A DNA stretch of 53,257 nt from Clostridia bacterium (GTDB lineage: Bacteria > Bacillota > Clostridia > Christensenellales > UBA1242), in NCBI GenBank assembly GCA_017523305.1, contig JAFWWV010000114.1:1-53257 (forward strand). Reading direction: 5' to 3'. The notes beneath the pieces are model-generated. The model was not told the origin of the DNA. It made no database searches and was given only the letters and a program-made list of their open reading frames with translations. Position 1 is the first letter of the stretch; every line of letters begins with the position of its first letter. The translations under genes were made by a program, and so were the position numbers. Positions 43,201 through 49,251 of the stretch are shown piece by piece.

Positions 43201-45139
43201 ATATGACCCAGGTGAAGATGTCGTAAACGTAAGTGCAGATAAAACACCTATGTTTGATGAGCTTGAACAAAAAGAAGGTTTAAATAATAAAGAAATTTGG
43301 ACAGAAGAGTACACATTAAATGAATTGGTTGACGATGTTGCTTATCCATCAATTCGTGGCTTAGGTCAAGAGTGGAAAAATACTGAAAGCGAAGCACTTA
43401 TTGCAATTGCAAAAGAAGATGTAGAGGCTGAAGTAGAAAAATTAGGATATGCAAGTGGTCCTAAGAAAACTTTGATTAACTATTACAATGGTAAAAATGC
43501 TTCTTTACAACTTGAAAAGAGAACATATTATCTTGTAACTTCTGCTGAAGAATTGTCTTGGATTTCAACAAATGTTAATAGTGGTAACTTATTAACAATT
43601 AACTGTGAATTTATATTATTAGCAGATATTGATTTAAGTGGTAGATATTGGACTCCTATTGGTGCAAACTCTACATATCCATTCCAAGGTGTATTTAACT
43701 TTAATGGTCACAAAATTACAGGTTTAACAATTGACTCATTAAGCTTAGCTTATGGTGGTTTGTTTGGTAATACAAACGGTGCTCAAATTGTTAACGGTTA
43801 TTTAGAAAATGTTTTCATTAAGTTAAAGAGTGAAGATATTATGACATATCTTTATGTAGGTTCTGTTGTAGGTAAGGGTTACAATACTACAATTGAAAAT
43901 ATTTCAGTAACAACAGCAATTGCTGGTTTCTCAAATTCTGGTACATTTGTTGGTGGAATTATTGGTTCATTAACTGGTACACAAGATTACCGTATTGCTA
44001 ACGTAAAAGTAAATCAAGAACCAAAAGAAGGCGATGGTTTTGATGCTTCATACATTGATATTTCTTCTTACTATTACCAAGTAGTTGAAATAAGAAATGA
44101 AAATGATGAAGAAATTGGTGAAATTAAATCAAAAACAACAAACATTGGTGGTTTCTCATCTGGTGGTAACGTTTACGCTGGTGGTGTTGTAGGTTATATT
44201 TCAGGTTATGATTTAACTGAAGTTGAAAACGAATACTTATTAGACGTTGCTTATAATGATTGTAACGTAACGGCAGTTTCTACTTCAAATGCTGCTTCAG
44301 TTTACCTTGGTGGTGTTGTAGGTTATGCTTTAGAGCAAGTTAAACTTAACAATATTCAAAACTCTGGTTACTTAAAAACATTTACTTATCAATATGATAT
44401 GATTGGTGGTGTTGTAGGTTATATGAACAATGGTAACATTCAAAACGCTTACTTTGATGGATATATGGAAAGTTGCCAAGACTTTGATAATCATATTCTT
44501 TCATATATCGGTGGTATTGTCGCTTATATGGATACTGAAGGTTTCATTAAGTTCTGTGTAAACGAAGGTGCAATTAACCAAAACGATAAATATGCTGATT
44601 CAGCTATTATTGGTGGTGTAATTGGTTACTCAACTGATAGATTCTTTACTGAAGATAGAATGTGTGTATATTCAATAGATAACGGTTTTAATTATGCTGG
44701 TGTTGGTTTTGATTCTTCAGAAACTGACATTGAAGTGTTGGAAGAAATTTTCACAACTGAGTTTTCTAATATAAATACTGAAAATGAATTTGCTGACTCA
44801 TTATGGTCTGCAGGCAAATTAAATTCAAAAATGATTTATGTTACTGGTTGTGGTGATAGTTTCACAACTCAACAAGTTGATGGTACTGATGTTCAAGTTG
44901 CATTGTCAACTTCAGGTAAGTTAGCAATTAACCTTAACATGGTTTATTTAAGATATGGTACTGGTTCATACAAGACAGGTGATAAGATTGGTATTGCATT
45001 TATAGATGACGAAGCTAACTATAAATACATTGAAGTAGCATTAAGTGCTGCAAGCGATATTAATTTAGGAACTTGTTTAGATGGACATGCACTAAATTCA
45101 AATAGTATTACATGTATTGTTACACTTATTTCAGATTAA
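28280..45139 (+). CDS. Giant lipid-anchored surface protein 2 (paralogue of giant 1)
   Basis: A 5,619-codon open frame with a GTG start; AAAAGGG lies 7 bp upstream, better placed than for the ATG three codons later. The signal peptide ends at L-F-Y-G-C, with Cys26 as predicted lipid anchor, followed by GERYDSL, like SEDRYADL after the giant-1 Cys. Residues about 30-1165 are Ig-like; a clear Big_2-type strand pair (SDGTLRVIGEGKATITVSSK) lies near residue 1825 inside a second Ig-like stretch, about 1735-2635. Beta-helix blocks begin near 1166, 2637, 3229, 4125, 4714 and 5082; the last three carry textbook entries such as IDLSGRYWTPIG. It ends about 540 residues into block 6 with a short cap and lacks the long GLUG array of giant 1. 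No sortase signal or enzyme motif was seen. Likely a surface fibre or adhesin; tandem duplication with giant 1 is inferred from layout. Confidence 0.85.
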   Translation: MKKMKKFFSTFFVLMLLVCCGLFYGCGERYDSLSFSLGFVYKKGDANVTRLENGDYRISGSEGTFDDHLDGSYTFYIDSTNDSTATFEVSFSGVPDDFNYGVTFSLSNEILKIDNNTTHTSKGVKKRITAYEPGTTVLTAYSNEGGKKASVVVNVVEVAKGIYFTKNNLAITSVKDSVLSLRQEGLLQLTPLKSSVTKITYNIGKMEDDGITFTEYTNTQLLNFGINFNKNDLTLTTIKNGLGIEDFYVQAVYANPLGDDLIAYTQVRVVKPISEFEIYLGKSRTDVTETNKITTNDIQNLIINIEDLNYIDIILKVHSNGEKVAFNYIKDTNLPVYFRSNGEDNYLQDDKVTDAYYDAETDSYYAKATYTYHYIKVVATKKTTENDNYPDSLYPIKFTCDYDFYTVDNYPLNNVVNIKNDALIKNFSVNNQVLDNLNIVENQAAVEGFYESEIYINSDTAVLGTSLRVDVGNPVSILQENAKYKMSFYNASFEELTSVAEYFKVQRTIGASKDVVNVVNFENEFDKNTTFYLKPNNETNKLNIGDIFYIVLKAVKPETYPTKQACATIKLNVVQGISEFTKYSYEYNSYEVDETTGLYKLDGNNQKIVQTIKKEDIEFDATFVGLEELYLDLESGFDATIILSYIPLGANVKNITITSTDETVIQIIRDENDLVKFYINPISIGKAQVNINTTNLKETYTINVSVYRPITDFTVNLASTNTSYGVGGFELTHDNKNVSSAQVKVNKRIGLALSTLPSTATQYTLEYAVYKTEVLEENLMGTFSIDYNGVASSEITLIGNENFQFDCLRNSFVFIQDNSVGQVYFVIIKLTNLDGSYWSHQVRLSSYVPVESIDTDLTKVSIYNPNTIAYISKDETINDPTAFSLKIETNKKSGRVATYNFDNYGRIIVIVNGITENIFTLREGVLNPSNNNSLILPINTIVDDNGYYWFKLNENYDYNVITTSVYLSIQIREINYDFTKTESIRIVNAEGVSALTTFSGEQLYYKQGLADETQINLVVQKASAYNKNLIVKSYDILTVNGEDYYAENELASRVVKDLVVEQKENTNEYVLKFTPNNAGLSVLIVMPEDKAITQTQHNYLLKKEYVKVDILETEFYKNTFYYFDDPNYVVAEEYVADTDYYVYTTVLNDATSIWENYLTFYVTVADGIKVPYQISTLDDLYDVSDNAESVTKRYVLTKDIVLDSTKNWEPMGNYYPVSDITDENFYDGTYYTFSEGNYLKQDVFAEGSEYYAFGFNGEFSGKYSYTNVRTGVVIDYYHKISNIAYVGNVAEGVAAFGLFYEIGHNGSVKYLKISYSFFQPTISEDYTFGGLTYVNYGQLLNIEANFENLKLISDKNLIVGGLVAKNYGTVQNLNPTSLGLTGSIYLTIKNKDAKYIVGGLVAENEGIVCGSYDTTKPIVYTYNSAGFDSSLNIMVDSTLDSTIFFADTAIGGAVGSNYGKVKNLSVQGKVIAPNCYSVGGLVGYAHYNEIYNGDIVDDVTGDTVRHYSVETSYSIATVEGNDRVGGAIGSAAGNDEHTYVYINNISAENYVSSTNTSRTFVKAVNSVGGLIGYASRANISYSYTVSYFDCNMVEDATYADNNYDIVSKNGSAGSFIANAVNVNITNSSSYVNTKAKQDVGVFIASANAVASQNTFAIGSFYSQENRMTYGISGTGSPTNYWYYVVFNNNSNATIVNSANGETTVEALKNASVSVGWGKNANINDGLPYLTILVNGVYEVLYATTPITILANVKNNNGKYESYIKNDDSSLILFFNYDYLSKYLVNDIQLINLVSLNSFSDLEVYAKTHKTARLNISTNASNVVAINSDGTLRVIGEGKATITVSSKLNTNYKVEIYIVVKYGVNDINLYSNVALTENLKDANSKIELLKSKTQTLYLETTYTRDLQTANDADLKSTNAIGTRFMVKNDTVLSDMLDAVDGKKDNNVSNTINELFKINGLTWFYNSDDELFYVDVPAGANPIITPIKAMDSNYRELTVSYVPILQESFNVTSSTIVLNEFGGEFVLSIIKGATDIIFENNIESKIEISQLQTQTFTVTLFTDYELDAIVDNFDAQNVNGMLIIVKSDLVRNYEDEAETILKSISTTYTINYKDKMTAVENDITYNFEFNASSDVTIKTNLTFIIQGQDKINQVYGTIYANLTDFPQEPEKNNIIYNGNVGVLSVEVYPYFSNYNKMKVYYETPSNYPLLMTQLSYNISGESGELLTDYPESGSVTDYNESMMVEKSSGQDTYLLNNLGTYSYSKIYFFSLLVGSEVPDETQFTVYIEFLTRQNNIIETFAYTFTTIAQPGVEFSFADGLESDEGIYYLPINTDNLMNVKLTNYEGEINWEITSNDYELTQNEIEILTPTLKSDGNYYFKTLQYVSSTANNNIFSTEFIGKKVTITATIVDGQRSYSSSKEVLITMFSVLDIKVQNTTNGYMTLPMSTTMPLQVALSFSYDKALTEQTDNWYSNWYTTWKETNDTNDMLYKYLVACGYEIEENISNYFAQLTSAISKAQFNYEDPSAVKTSGVWFYKEGDEAGYLQTNQSYNDSTFGVELYNEYFAVYGFQIDKNSNMSMRVNLSYTNNEGNIIKNVDANGIPNVYNHNISGDNITYKIDFTIEKDFILNFVYKSDLINAIPISTEEEFINMCEGLDYRLVNDIVLSNYTPISTAINTFDGNNYNIYITSFSYTSDYAEKGVLGLFDTVSKDTILYNVKVYYTNKVTMVNDVYVPGVAGLSVSLLNSLTVSFGGIASVNNGTLTNCTVSGRLNLTLNIDVNAGTIADALNGGIAATNSSTGYITNSKVQNFDFNGYGVTGGIVGENSGKIVSCYFNNSSINNLSSNDTAGFVYSNLEGAEIYESYVQGYRLETDNDIRNTGVGVSSKGIVGGFVHTNAGIINDCYSNISLSSSKYISGFVYRDESTSEISRCYSISYKSSSDNSTVASPFAGANSANYTKITINGVLNNCYYLNLSGTWSDLIWESEEQNKQAKGLTLDEFSTHTNFANYDLSLVYNKGFYADNETDYSYVDGYTWVIIEGKPVIVSTLVDTVSQRDYIGKSKNYSDASYIYYDETNPTRIEKVEVALGVDKLRTSYYDNSAGIDVNLLTDDNLLFYTILDNTKSTLTYYFSAHGESETITIMYNVDMEAGEIKDKELIYAEYGNQNPSVLDVRETTGEGTYVEDSNYRANDTIEITYNDKNIISKIYYKVLESASYYYGSNALEISHVTGARTNPQIIYDYESFVFYTTEDNVGKYFRVIRDIDFNYQFTPTAYTVFQGALQGNYMEFNNLSISYLNNNTDVAVDGASNAFGLFATVKTVRTEAAAALVDDEFNTVVSNLKFNIIEVLSNAHNYVGVLAGHLDASDNISNRKIVVNNVSISGMDGNSAYVQGKNAVGGLAGIATGNVIIKDITASVNINATKEMNNGDSSKLLYDSGTNNPITNVAYAGGVIGIFDANKVEDKSTQKNYNANNIAVNGEIVVIGGVVGSAFGLVGPSTTVNYVNTIIENSPKCYLRSIAYAGGIVGENRGTIIGSSITYGEVETYSSVRVGVSSLASINYFYNGNGVDTTIAIGGLVGLNNGGIISNSISSIDVRNKNATVAGGAVGRMIQGKLENVTATGSVISKVIVGGLIGTINDIDMILNAEYNQTSIIMPDFLTGTVKTILANCVAANNWLVSDYIYYTNMLNSGKAVAGFIGLISQSGGSLDFIDYQQGYSYYSNTLYTSSNSTVPQKYLSVAYESQTFDMVTDFETAGLSVLRNSAEEQFVFPYSTREFYYEDTFVGSYYQIKTETNPKYKALPEGDDTNPFARYIYTISSKGQNVSNVDDLYVNIAFDGSEMLDSIKWNYTVADFGTLTHYNDHFGKIYIYDVTEGIYVEVKDEDTFNANKAFNNTDSSQPDYMKTKFYFIDKPVLEEYRVEKRYYTNQADDIFIDSISNTITRYNNYTLTAIDNYNDVDIISINGVQIYVTGGSYTTGVDANGKETRTYTYNALTQQLPNNSIVTNISYVVKQITVADDSIEGSTTYFTIDYIDVSYTYFVNFDFIDYKTTRISNSELRYNLTISSKEVIYNNYIDNGYWEAGSNFLLNADYANANKYLKNLEFSDVYLWETFRASELEEDETTKNLLIDSAEELALYAYYVKNGITDGTKPYAERTLQLTKDIDLSGKYWVPIGTTLHPFKGKIDGKGKINGQDVTFSIKYATINEEVGAEYAGIFGVVENATISNINLTGGEITGKIAGGLVGYVKGNTTRITDISSRNGVVASNYAGGIVGLSDATSLILKNISNSGEVDHKNNPTALETSFGGIVGKAKTLTLENCANKGKVYVFNNKTSYSGSGVLHEVYAGGLTGKVSNDITTNSYNRNEGNVTVNSNAHTLYVGGAFAFTYGSSVLTNVKNYGDLEVNYSNIYSAFNTKQNYSKATVGGIAGNLNNNIKLSGNEGKISFSINTTANAYIGIGGIAGAAQAYKTATAGVVQGITECYNTNNIDVSTISKKTYVAVSGIVGFANTTKTDYHFYVSNSYNSGDIQSDSNSNVYAGGMLGVAVVEQTGTDLRKYKLDKFVAADIKAYAYVQKCLNIGYVNITNISKTTSALGAIASFKNSLLKLADTDANFYLRDAAYSGTTIFNGYTEVVSASTETYEPAGSVGTTGPEKGTFAQLSTTLKNSTTYTNKGWSMSDTGTWIQAYDTWFPSIRSNISSSMWFDKQEELSQEKGSFIVNTPEQLAYLSAKINSGEIDSTNVTIKLTNFVDLANRYWTPIGTDENPFRGTFDGNGFVIRNLTIDGAYLDDTVYGGLFGVVEDATIKNLGLESTIVKNVDNAAAVVCKAVNSTISYVYSDKGNSNSTSVSGKVTAGGLVGLAKNCSLLESNNFTGGIYYSYNNIPVEIVDTYSQGDSYVGGLVGKLENSVIDSSYNNVYGNVKTTQELDPNVAENHYMLIAGIVDKNSSFFNAFSIASSVTTPLDSYECEPKLFVTRYDPGEDVVNVSADKTPMFDELEQKEGLNNKEIWTEEYTLNELVDDVAYPSIRGLGQEWKNTESEALIAIAKEDVEAEVEKLGYASGPKKTLINYYNGKNASLQLEKRTYYLVTSAEELSWISTNVNSGNLLTINCEFILLADIDLSGRYWTPIGANSTYPFQGVFNFNGHKITGLTIDSLSLAYGGLFGNTNGAQIVNGYLENVFIKLKSEDIMTYLYVGSVVGKGYNTTIENISVTTAIAGFSNSGTFVGGIIGSLTGTQDYRIANVKVNQEPKEGDGFDASYIDISSYYYQVVEIRNENDEEIGEIKSKTTNIGGFSSGGNVYAGGVVGYISGYDLTEVENEYLLDVAYNDCNVTAVSTSNAASVYLGGVVGYALEQVKLNNIQNSGYLKTFTYQYDMIGGVVGYMNNGNIQNAYFDGYMESCQDFDNHILSYIGGIVAYMDTEGFIKFCVNEGAINQNDKYADSAIIGGVIGYSTDRFFTEDRMCVYSIDNGFNYAGVGFDSSETDIEVLEEIFTTEFSNINTENEFADSLWSAGKLNSKMIYVTGCGDSFTTQQVDGTDVQVALSTSGKLAINLNMVYLRYGTGSYKTGDKIGIAFIDDEANYKYIEVALSAASDINLGTCLDGHALNSNSITCIVTLISD

Positions 45140-45147
45140 TAATTAAT

Positions 45148-45180
45148 AAAAAGGCATACAATTTTGTATGCCTTTTTTTT
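45148..45180 (+). terminator. Strong Rho-independent terminator after giant gene 2
   Basis: AAAAAGGCATAC pairs perfectly with GTATGCCTTTTT around an AATTTT loop, and eight T residues end the site. It separates the giant genes from rpoBC. Confidence 0.95.
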
Positions 45181-45284
45181 GTTTAATATTTACAAATATG
45201 ACCCCTAAAAAACACTTTTTAGTTATTTTTACTTGACAATATGCAAAAATTTTGATTTTCTTAAAACTTTTTTGCCTAAAACTA

Positions 45285-45313
45285 TTGACTATTAAAAACA
45301 CTTGTGCTAAAAT
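45285..45313 (+). promoter_or_regulatory. rpoBC promoter: Candidate rpoBC promoter 1, extended -10
   Basis: TTGACT (45285-45290), 17 bp, then TAAAAT (45308-45313) preceded by TGC, an extended -10. The predicted leader is about 180 nt. Confidence 0.6.
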
Positions 45314-45385
45314 TCAAATTACTTTATGTTGATAAATTGCGCGTTTTGTTTTTTTTGTTAAAAAATAATAGTAAAAAAGAGGTTA

Positions 45386-45394
45386 TGTTATAAT
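45386..45394 (+). promoter_or_regulatory. Candidate rpoBC promoter 2, extended -10 only
   Basis: TGT-TATAAT (45386-45394) is a perfect extended -10 with no good -35. It would give a leader of about 100 nt. Confidence 0.45.
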
Positions 45395-45499
45395 AAATTT
45401 TCTTAAAAAAATAGGTTAATTTGGTAGCATAATGCTTTTTTGCGATTAATTAAAATCCAACAATAAAGTGTAAAAAAATACTTTAAATAAGGAGCCGAT

Positions 45500-48400
45500 A
45501 TGGGACAATCTAATCCTACAATCAAAAGAACTAAACATGGCAAAGTTGAAAGGGTGAATTTTTCAAAAATTAATGAACCTATTGATATGCCATATCTTAT
45601 TGCAATTCAAAAAGATGCTTACAAACAATTTTTGGAAAAAGGCATAGCAGAAATATTAGAAGAGTTTTCTCCAATTACTGACTATAGTGGTAAGGCAGAA
45701 ATCTATTTTGTTGACTATACACTTGACCCAACTAGCAAATATTCAAAAGCTGAATGTAAAAGAAAGGGTATTACATACTCAGTAGCATTAAAAGCTAGAG
45801 TAAGACTTGTTAGAAAAGAAGACGGTGAAGTTGTTGAACAAGAAGTTTTCTTAGGCGATATTCCACTTATGACGGAAGAAGGCTCTTTTATTTTTAATGG
45901 TATTGAAAGGGTAGTTGTAAGCCAAATCGTAAGATCTCCAAGTGCTTATTTTGCTAAAGAACAAGACAAAACTGGTAAATATTTATTTAATGGTACAATT
46001 ATTCCTACACGTGGTACATGGGTAGAAGTAGAACAAAACGTTAATGATATTTTAAGAGTTGTTATTGATAGAAGCAGTAAAGTTACTCTTGGCGTTTTCT
46101 TAAAATGTTTTGGTTTTACTTCAAAACAAATTAAAGATACTTTTGGTAACAACCCACTTATCTTAAATACTTTAGATAAAGAAGTTCAAGAAACCCAAGA
46201 AGAAGCTTTAATTGAATTAAGTAAAAAAATGCGCCCAAGTGAAGTCCCAAGTGCTGAGGCAACTTATAACTTTATTAATTCACTTTTCTTTACACACCAA
46301 TATTACAATCTTGCAAGAGTTGGTAGGTATAAATTAAATAAAAAGTTAAGTATTGCAACTCGTATTACAGGACAAACAGCTTACGGCGATATTAAAATTG
46401 GAGATAAAGTTGTTGTTAAAGACGGCGAAATTATTGATAGAGAAATCGCAAAAGAAATTCAAAACGCAGGTATAAATGAAGTTTGGTTAAGAGCTAAAAC
46501 TCTTAGAGGCGACTTCAAAATGGATAGAGACCAATTTGTTGGTCACAAAGTTGTTGGTAATAACAGGGTAGACCTTTCTGCTATTTTCCCATGTGATGAA
46601 GCAGAACTTGGTATCTTAGAAAAAGTTCATTATCCAACATTAATGAAATTATTAAAAGAAAACAAAACAAAAGAAGATAAACTTCAAGCAATTAGAGATA
46701 ACGCAAAAGAGTTAATGAACTTCCAATTAACAATGGATGATATCATTGCTACAATTAGTTATCACTTAGATTTAAATAACGGTATTGGCGAAATTGATAA
46801 TATTGACCACTTAGCAAACAGAAGAATTGCTACTGTTGGTGAATTGATGGGCAGTGCATTTAGAAGTGGTGTTAATAAACTTGCTGGTGTAATTCGTGAA
46901 ACACTTCAAGCACAAGATTTAACAACTGTTAACCCATCTTCAATTGTTAATGCTAGACCTATTAATAAAGCATTAAAAGACTTCTTAGCAAGTTCACAAT
47001 TATCACAACTTATGGACCAAGTTAACCCAATTAGTGAGTTAACTCAAAAGAGAAAAATTTCTGCTGTAGGTCCTGGTGGTGTTAAAAAGGAAAGAGCTAC
47101 TGCTGAAGTTCGTGATATTCACTATTCACACTATGGTAGAATTTGTGTTATCGAAACTCCTGAAGGTCAAGGTATTGGTCTTATTAACTCTCTTGCAACA
47201 TATGCAAAAGTTAACGAATATGGTTTCTTACTTTCACCTTTAAAAGTTGTTGATAAGAAAACAGGTACAGTTACAAACGAAGTTGTTTACTTAATGGCTG
47301 ACGAAGAAGAAAACTGCTGTGTTGCTCAAGCTATTGAACCTTTAACTCCAGATGGCAAATTTGTTAACCCTAGAGTTATTGTTAGACGTAAAGAATCAGT
47401 TATTGAAGTTCCTGCTAGCGAAGTTGACTATGTTGACGTTTCACCAAGACAACTTATTTCTGCAGCTACATCACTTATTCCTTTCTTAGCAAACGACGAT
47501 ACTGCTCGTGCTTTGATGGGTTCTAACATGCAACGTCAAGCTGTTCCATTGCTTACAACTGAAGCTCCTATTATTGGTACTGGTATCGAACACAAAATTG
47601 CTGTTGATAGTGGTGCTATGATTTTAAACCAAAATGCTGGTTACGTAAGTTATGTTTCTGCTACTGAAATCAGAGTTAAAAACGATGATGGCGAAACTGA
47701 TACTTATTATTTAACAAAATTTACAAAAACAAACCAAGATACTTGCATTAACCAAAAACCTGCAGTTGTTAAAAACCAAAGGGTTGAAAAAGGTGATGTA
47801 TTAGCTGATGGTTTCTCAACTAAAAATGGTGAACTTGCTCTCGGTAAAAATATGACTATTGCTTATATGAACTGGGAAGGTTATAACTACGAAGACGCTA
47901 TTCTTATTTCAGAAAGACTTGTTAGAGAAGACGTTTTCACATCTATCACATTAAAAGTTGAAGAATGTAAAGCTAGAAGCACTAAACTTGGTGATGAAGA
48001 AATTACTCGTGATATTCCAAACCTTGGTGACGATGCATTAAAGAACCTTGACGAAAATGGTATTGTAAGAATTGGTGCAGAAGTTAGACCTGGCGATATT
48101 TTAGTTGGTAAAGTTACACCAAAAGGTGAAACTGAACTTACACCTGAAGAAAGATTATTAAGAGCTATCTTTGGCGAAAAGGCTAGAGAAGTTAGAGATA
48201 CTTCACTTCGTGTTCAACACGGTCGTGGTGGTATTGTTGTTGATGTTCAAATCTTTACAAGAAAGAATAAAGACGAACTTGAACCTGGTGTAAACACAAT
48301 GGTTAAAGTTTATGTTGCTCAAAAGAGAAAACTTTCTGTTGGTGACAAAATGGCTGGTCGTCACGGAAACAAAGGTGTTGTTAGCCGTGTATTACCAGTT

Positions 48401-49228
48401 GCTGACTTACCATATATGGCAAACGGTCAACCTGTTGATATCGTTCTTAACCCACTTGGTATTCCAAGCCGTATGAACGTAGGCCAAGTATTGGAAGTTC
48501 TTCTTGGTAAAGTAGCAAAAGCTCTTGACTGGAAGGTTGCAGTTCCTGTATTCGACTGCATTAATGAAAAAGAAATTTTCCAATTGTTTAAAGATAACGA
48601 CCTTGAAGAAGATGGTAAAATGGTTCTTTATGATGGAAGAACTGGTGAACCATTTGAAAATAAGGTTACAGTTGGTGTTATGTATATGTTGAAACTTGAC
48701 CACATGGTTGACAGCAAAATGCACGCTCGTTCAACTGGTCCATACTCACTTGTTACTCAACAACCTCTTGGTGGTAAAGCTATGTTTGGTGGACAAAGAT
48801 TTGGTGAGATGGAAGTTTGGGCTCTTGAAGCTTATGGTGTTTCAAGATTATTACAAGAAATGCTTACTGTTAAATCTGACGATATTGTTGGTAGAAATAA
48901 AACTTATGAAGCAATTGTTAAAGGTTTCCCAATTGCTGAACCTGGTATTCCTGAATCATTTAAAGTTATGATTAAAGAATTCCAAAGTTTAGGTCTTGAT
49001 ATTAAGATTTTAACTGAAGAAAACCAAGAAGTTTCAATTAGTGAATTATCTAATGATGAAACAGAAACAACACCTTTTGCTATTAAATCAAAAGATGCTG
49101 TTCAAGATATTGAACTTAACCTTGAAGAAAATACTTCAAGTGATATTGTTCCTGAATCAGAAACTATGGAAGAAGAAAACATCTTTGATAACTTTGATGA
49201 AAATTCTTTATTTGATGATTTTGAATAA
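45500..49228 (+). CDS. rpoB: RNA polymerase beta subunit
   Basis: A 1,242-aa catalytic subunit of RNA polymerase, close to the usual Bacillota size. AAGGAG lies 5 bp before the ATG. Conserved blocks in order: fork and rifamycin region (residues about 499-565, including GPGG and IETPEG), GYNYEDAILISERL near 795, KVTPKGETELTPEERLLRAIFGEK near 872, the active-centre loop GDKMAGRHGNKGVVS near 950, and the closing GEMEVWALEAYGVSRLLQEML near 1105. A species-specific acidic tail (about 1195-1242) ends the protein. The rifamycin pocket differs from consensus: by E. coli numbering F514 is Leu504, N518 is Val508, H526 is Gln516, R529 is Lys519, L533 is Val523, P567 is Gln557 and N568 is Gly558 here, while D516 and S531 are kept. 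It is followed by rpoC after 102 bp. Confidence 0.98.
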   Translation: MGQSNPTIKRTKHGKVERVNFSKINEPIDMPYLIAIQKDAYKQFLEKGIAEILEEFSPITDYSGKAEIYFVDYTLDPTSKYSKAECKRKGITYSVALKARVRLVRKEDGEVVEQEVFLGDIPLMTEEGSFIFNGIERVVVSQIVRSPSAYFAKEQDKTGKYLFNGTIIPTRGTWVEVEQNVNDILRVVIDRSSKVTLGVFLKCFGFTSKQIKDTFGNNPLILNTLDKEVQETQEEALIELSKKMRPSEVPSAEATYNFINSLFFTHQYYNLARVGRYKLNKKLSIATRITGQTAYGDIKIGDKVVVKDGEIIDREIAKEIQNAGINEVWLRAKTLRGDFKMDRDQFVGHKVVGNNRVDLSAIFPCDEAELGILEKVHYPTLMKLLKENKTKEDKLQAIRDNAKELMNFQLTMDDIIATISYHLDLNNGIGEIDNIDHLANRRIATVGELMGSAFRSGVNKLAGVIRETLQAQDLTTVNPSSIVNARPINKALKDFLASSQLSQLMDQVNPISELTQKRKISAVGPGGVKKERATAEVRDIHYSHYGRICVIETPEGQGIGLINSLATYAKVNEYGFLLSPLKVVDKKTGTVTNEVVYLMADEEENCCVAQAIEPLTPDGKFVNPRVIVRRKESVIEVPASEVDYVDVSPRQLISAATSLIPFLANDDTARALMGSNMQRQAVPLLTTEAPIIGTGIEHKIAVDSGAMILNQNAGYVSYVSATEIRVKNDDGETDTYYLTKFTKTNQDTCINQKPAVVKNQRVEKGDVLADGFSTKNGELALGKNMTIAYMNWEGYNYEDAILISERLVREDVFTSITLKVEECKARSTKLGDEEITRDIPNLGDDALKNLDENGIVRIGAEVRPGDILVGKVTPKGETELTPEERLLRAIFGEKAREVRDTSLRVQHGRGGIVVDVQIFTRKNKDELEPGVNTMVKVYVAQKRKLSVGDKMAGRHGNKGVVSRVLPVADLPYMANGQPVDIVLNPLGIPSRMNVGQVLEVLLGKVAKALDWKVAVPVFDCINEKEIFQLFKDNDLEEDGKMVLYDGRTGEPFENKVTVGVMYMLKLDHMVDSKMHARSTGPYSLVTQQPLGGKAMFGGQRFGEMEVWALEAYGVSRLLQEMLTVKSDDIVGRNKTYEAIVKGFPIAEPGIPESFKVMIKEFQSLGLDIKILTEENQEVSISELSNDETETTPFAIKSKDAVQDIELNLEENTSSDIVPESETMEEENIFDNFDENSLFDDFE

Positions 49229-49251
49229 TATTAACAAAAAAAACATTTAAC

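Larger units (their letters stand above)
45181..45499 (+). other. Intergenic and leader region upstream of rpoB
   Basis: 319 bp with no gene seen. It holds at least two promoter-like elements (described separately), a further TTGACA at 45234-45239 without a convincing -10, and a leader with a small AGC-ATAAT-GCT hairpin and T run near 45427-45440. No ribosomal protein gene is present, although rplJ-rplL usually precedes rpoB in Bacillota. Confidence 0.65.

Noticed and set aside
6603-45139. Sortase anchor (LPXTG-like) in either giant protein
   Set aside because: Neither C-terminus has the motif, a hydrophobic segment or a positively charged tail.
45234-45239. TTGACA upstream of rpoB as the main promoter
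   Set aside because: No acceptable -10 box at 16-18 bp; the sites at 45285-45313 and 45386-45394 are better.
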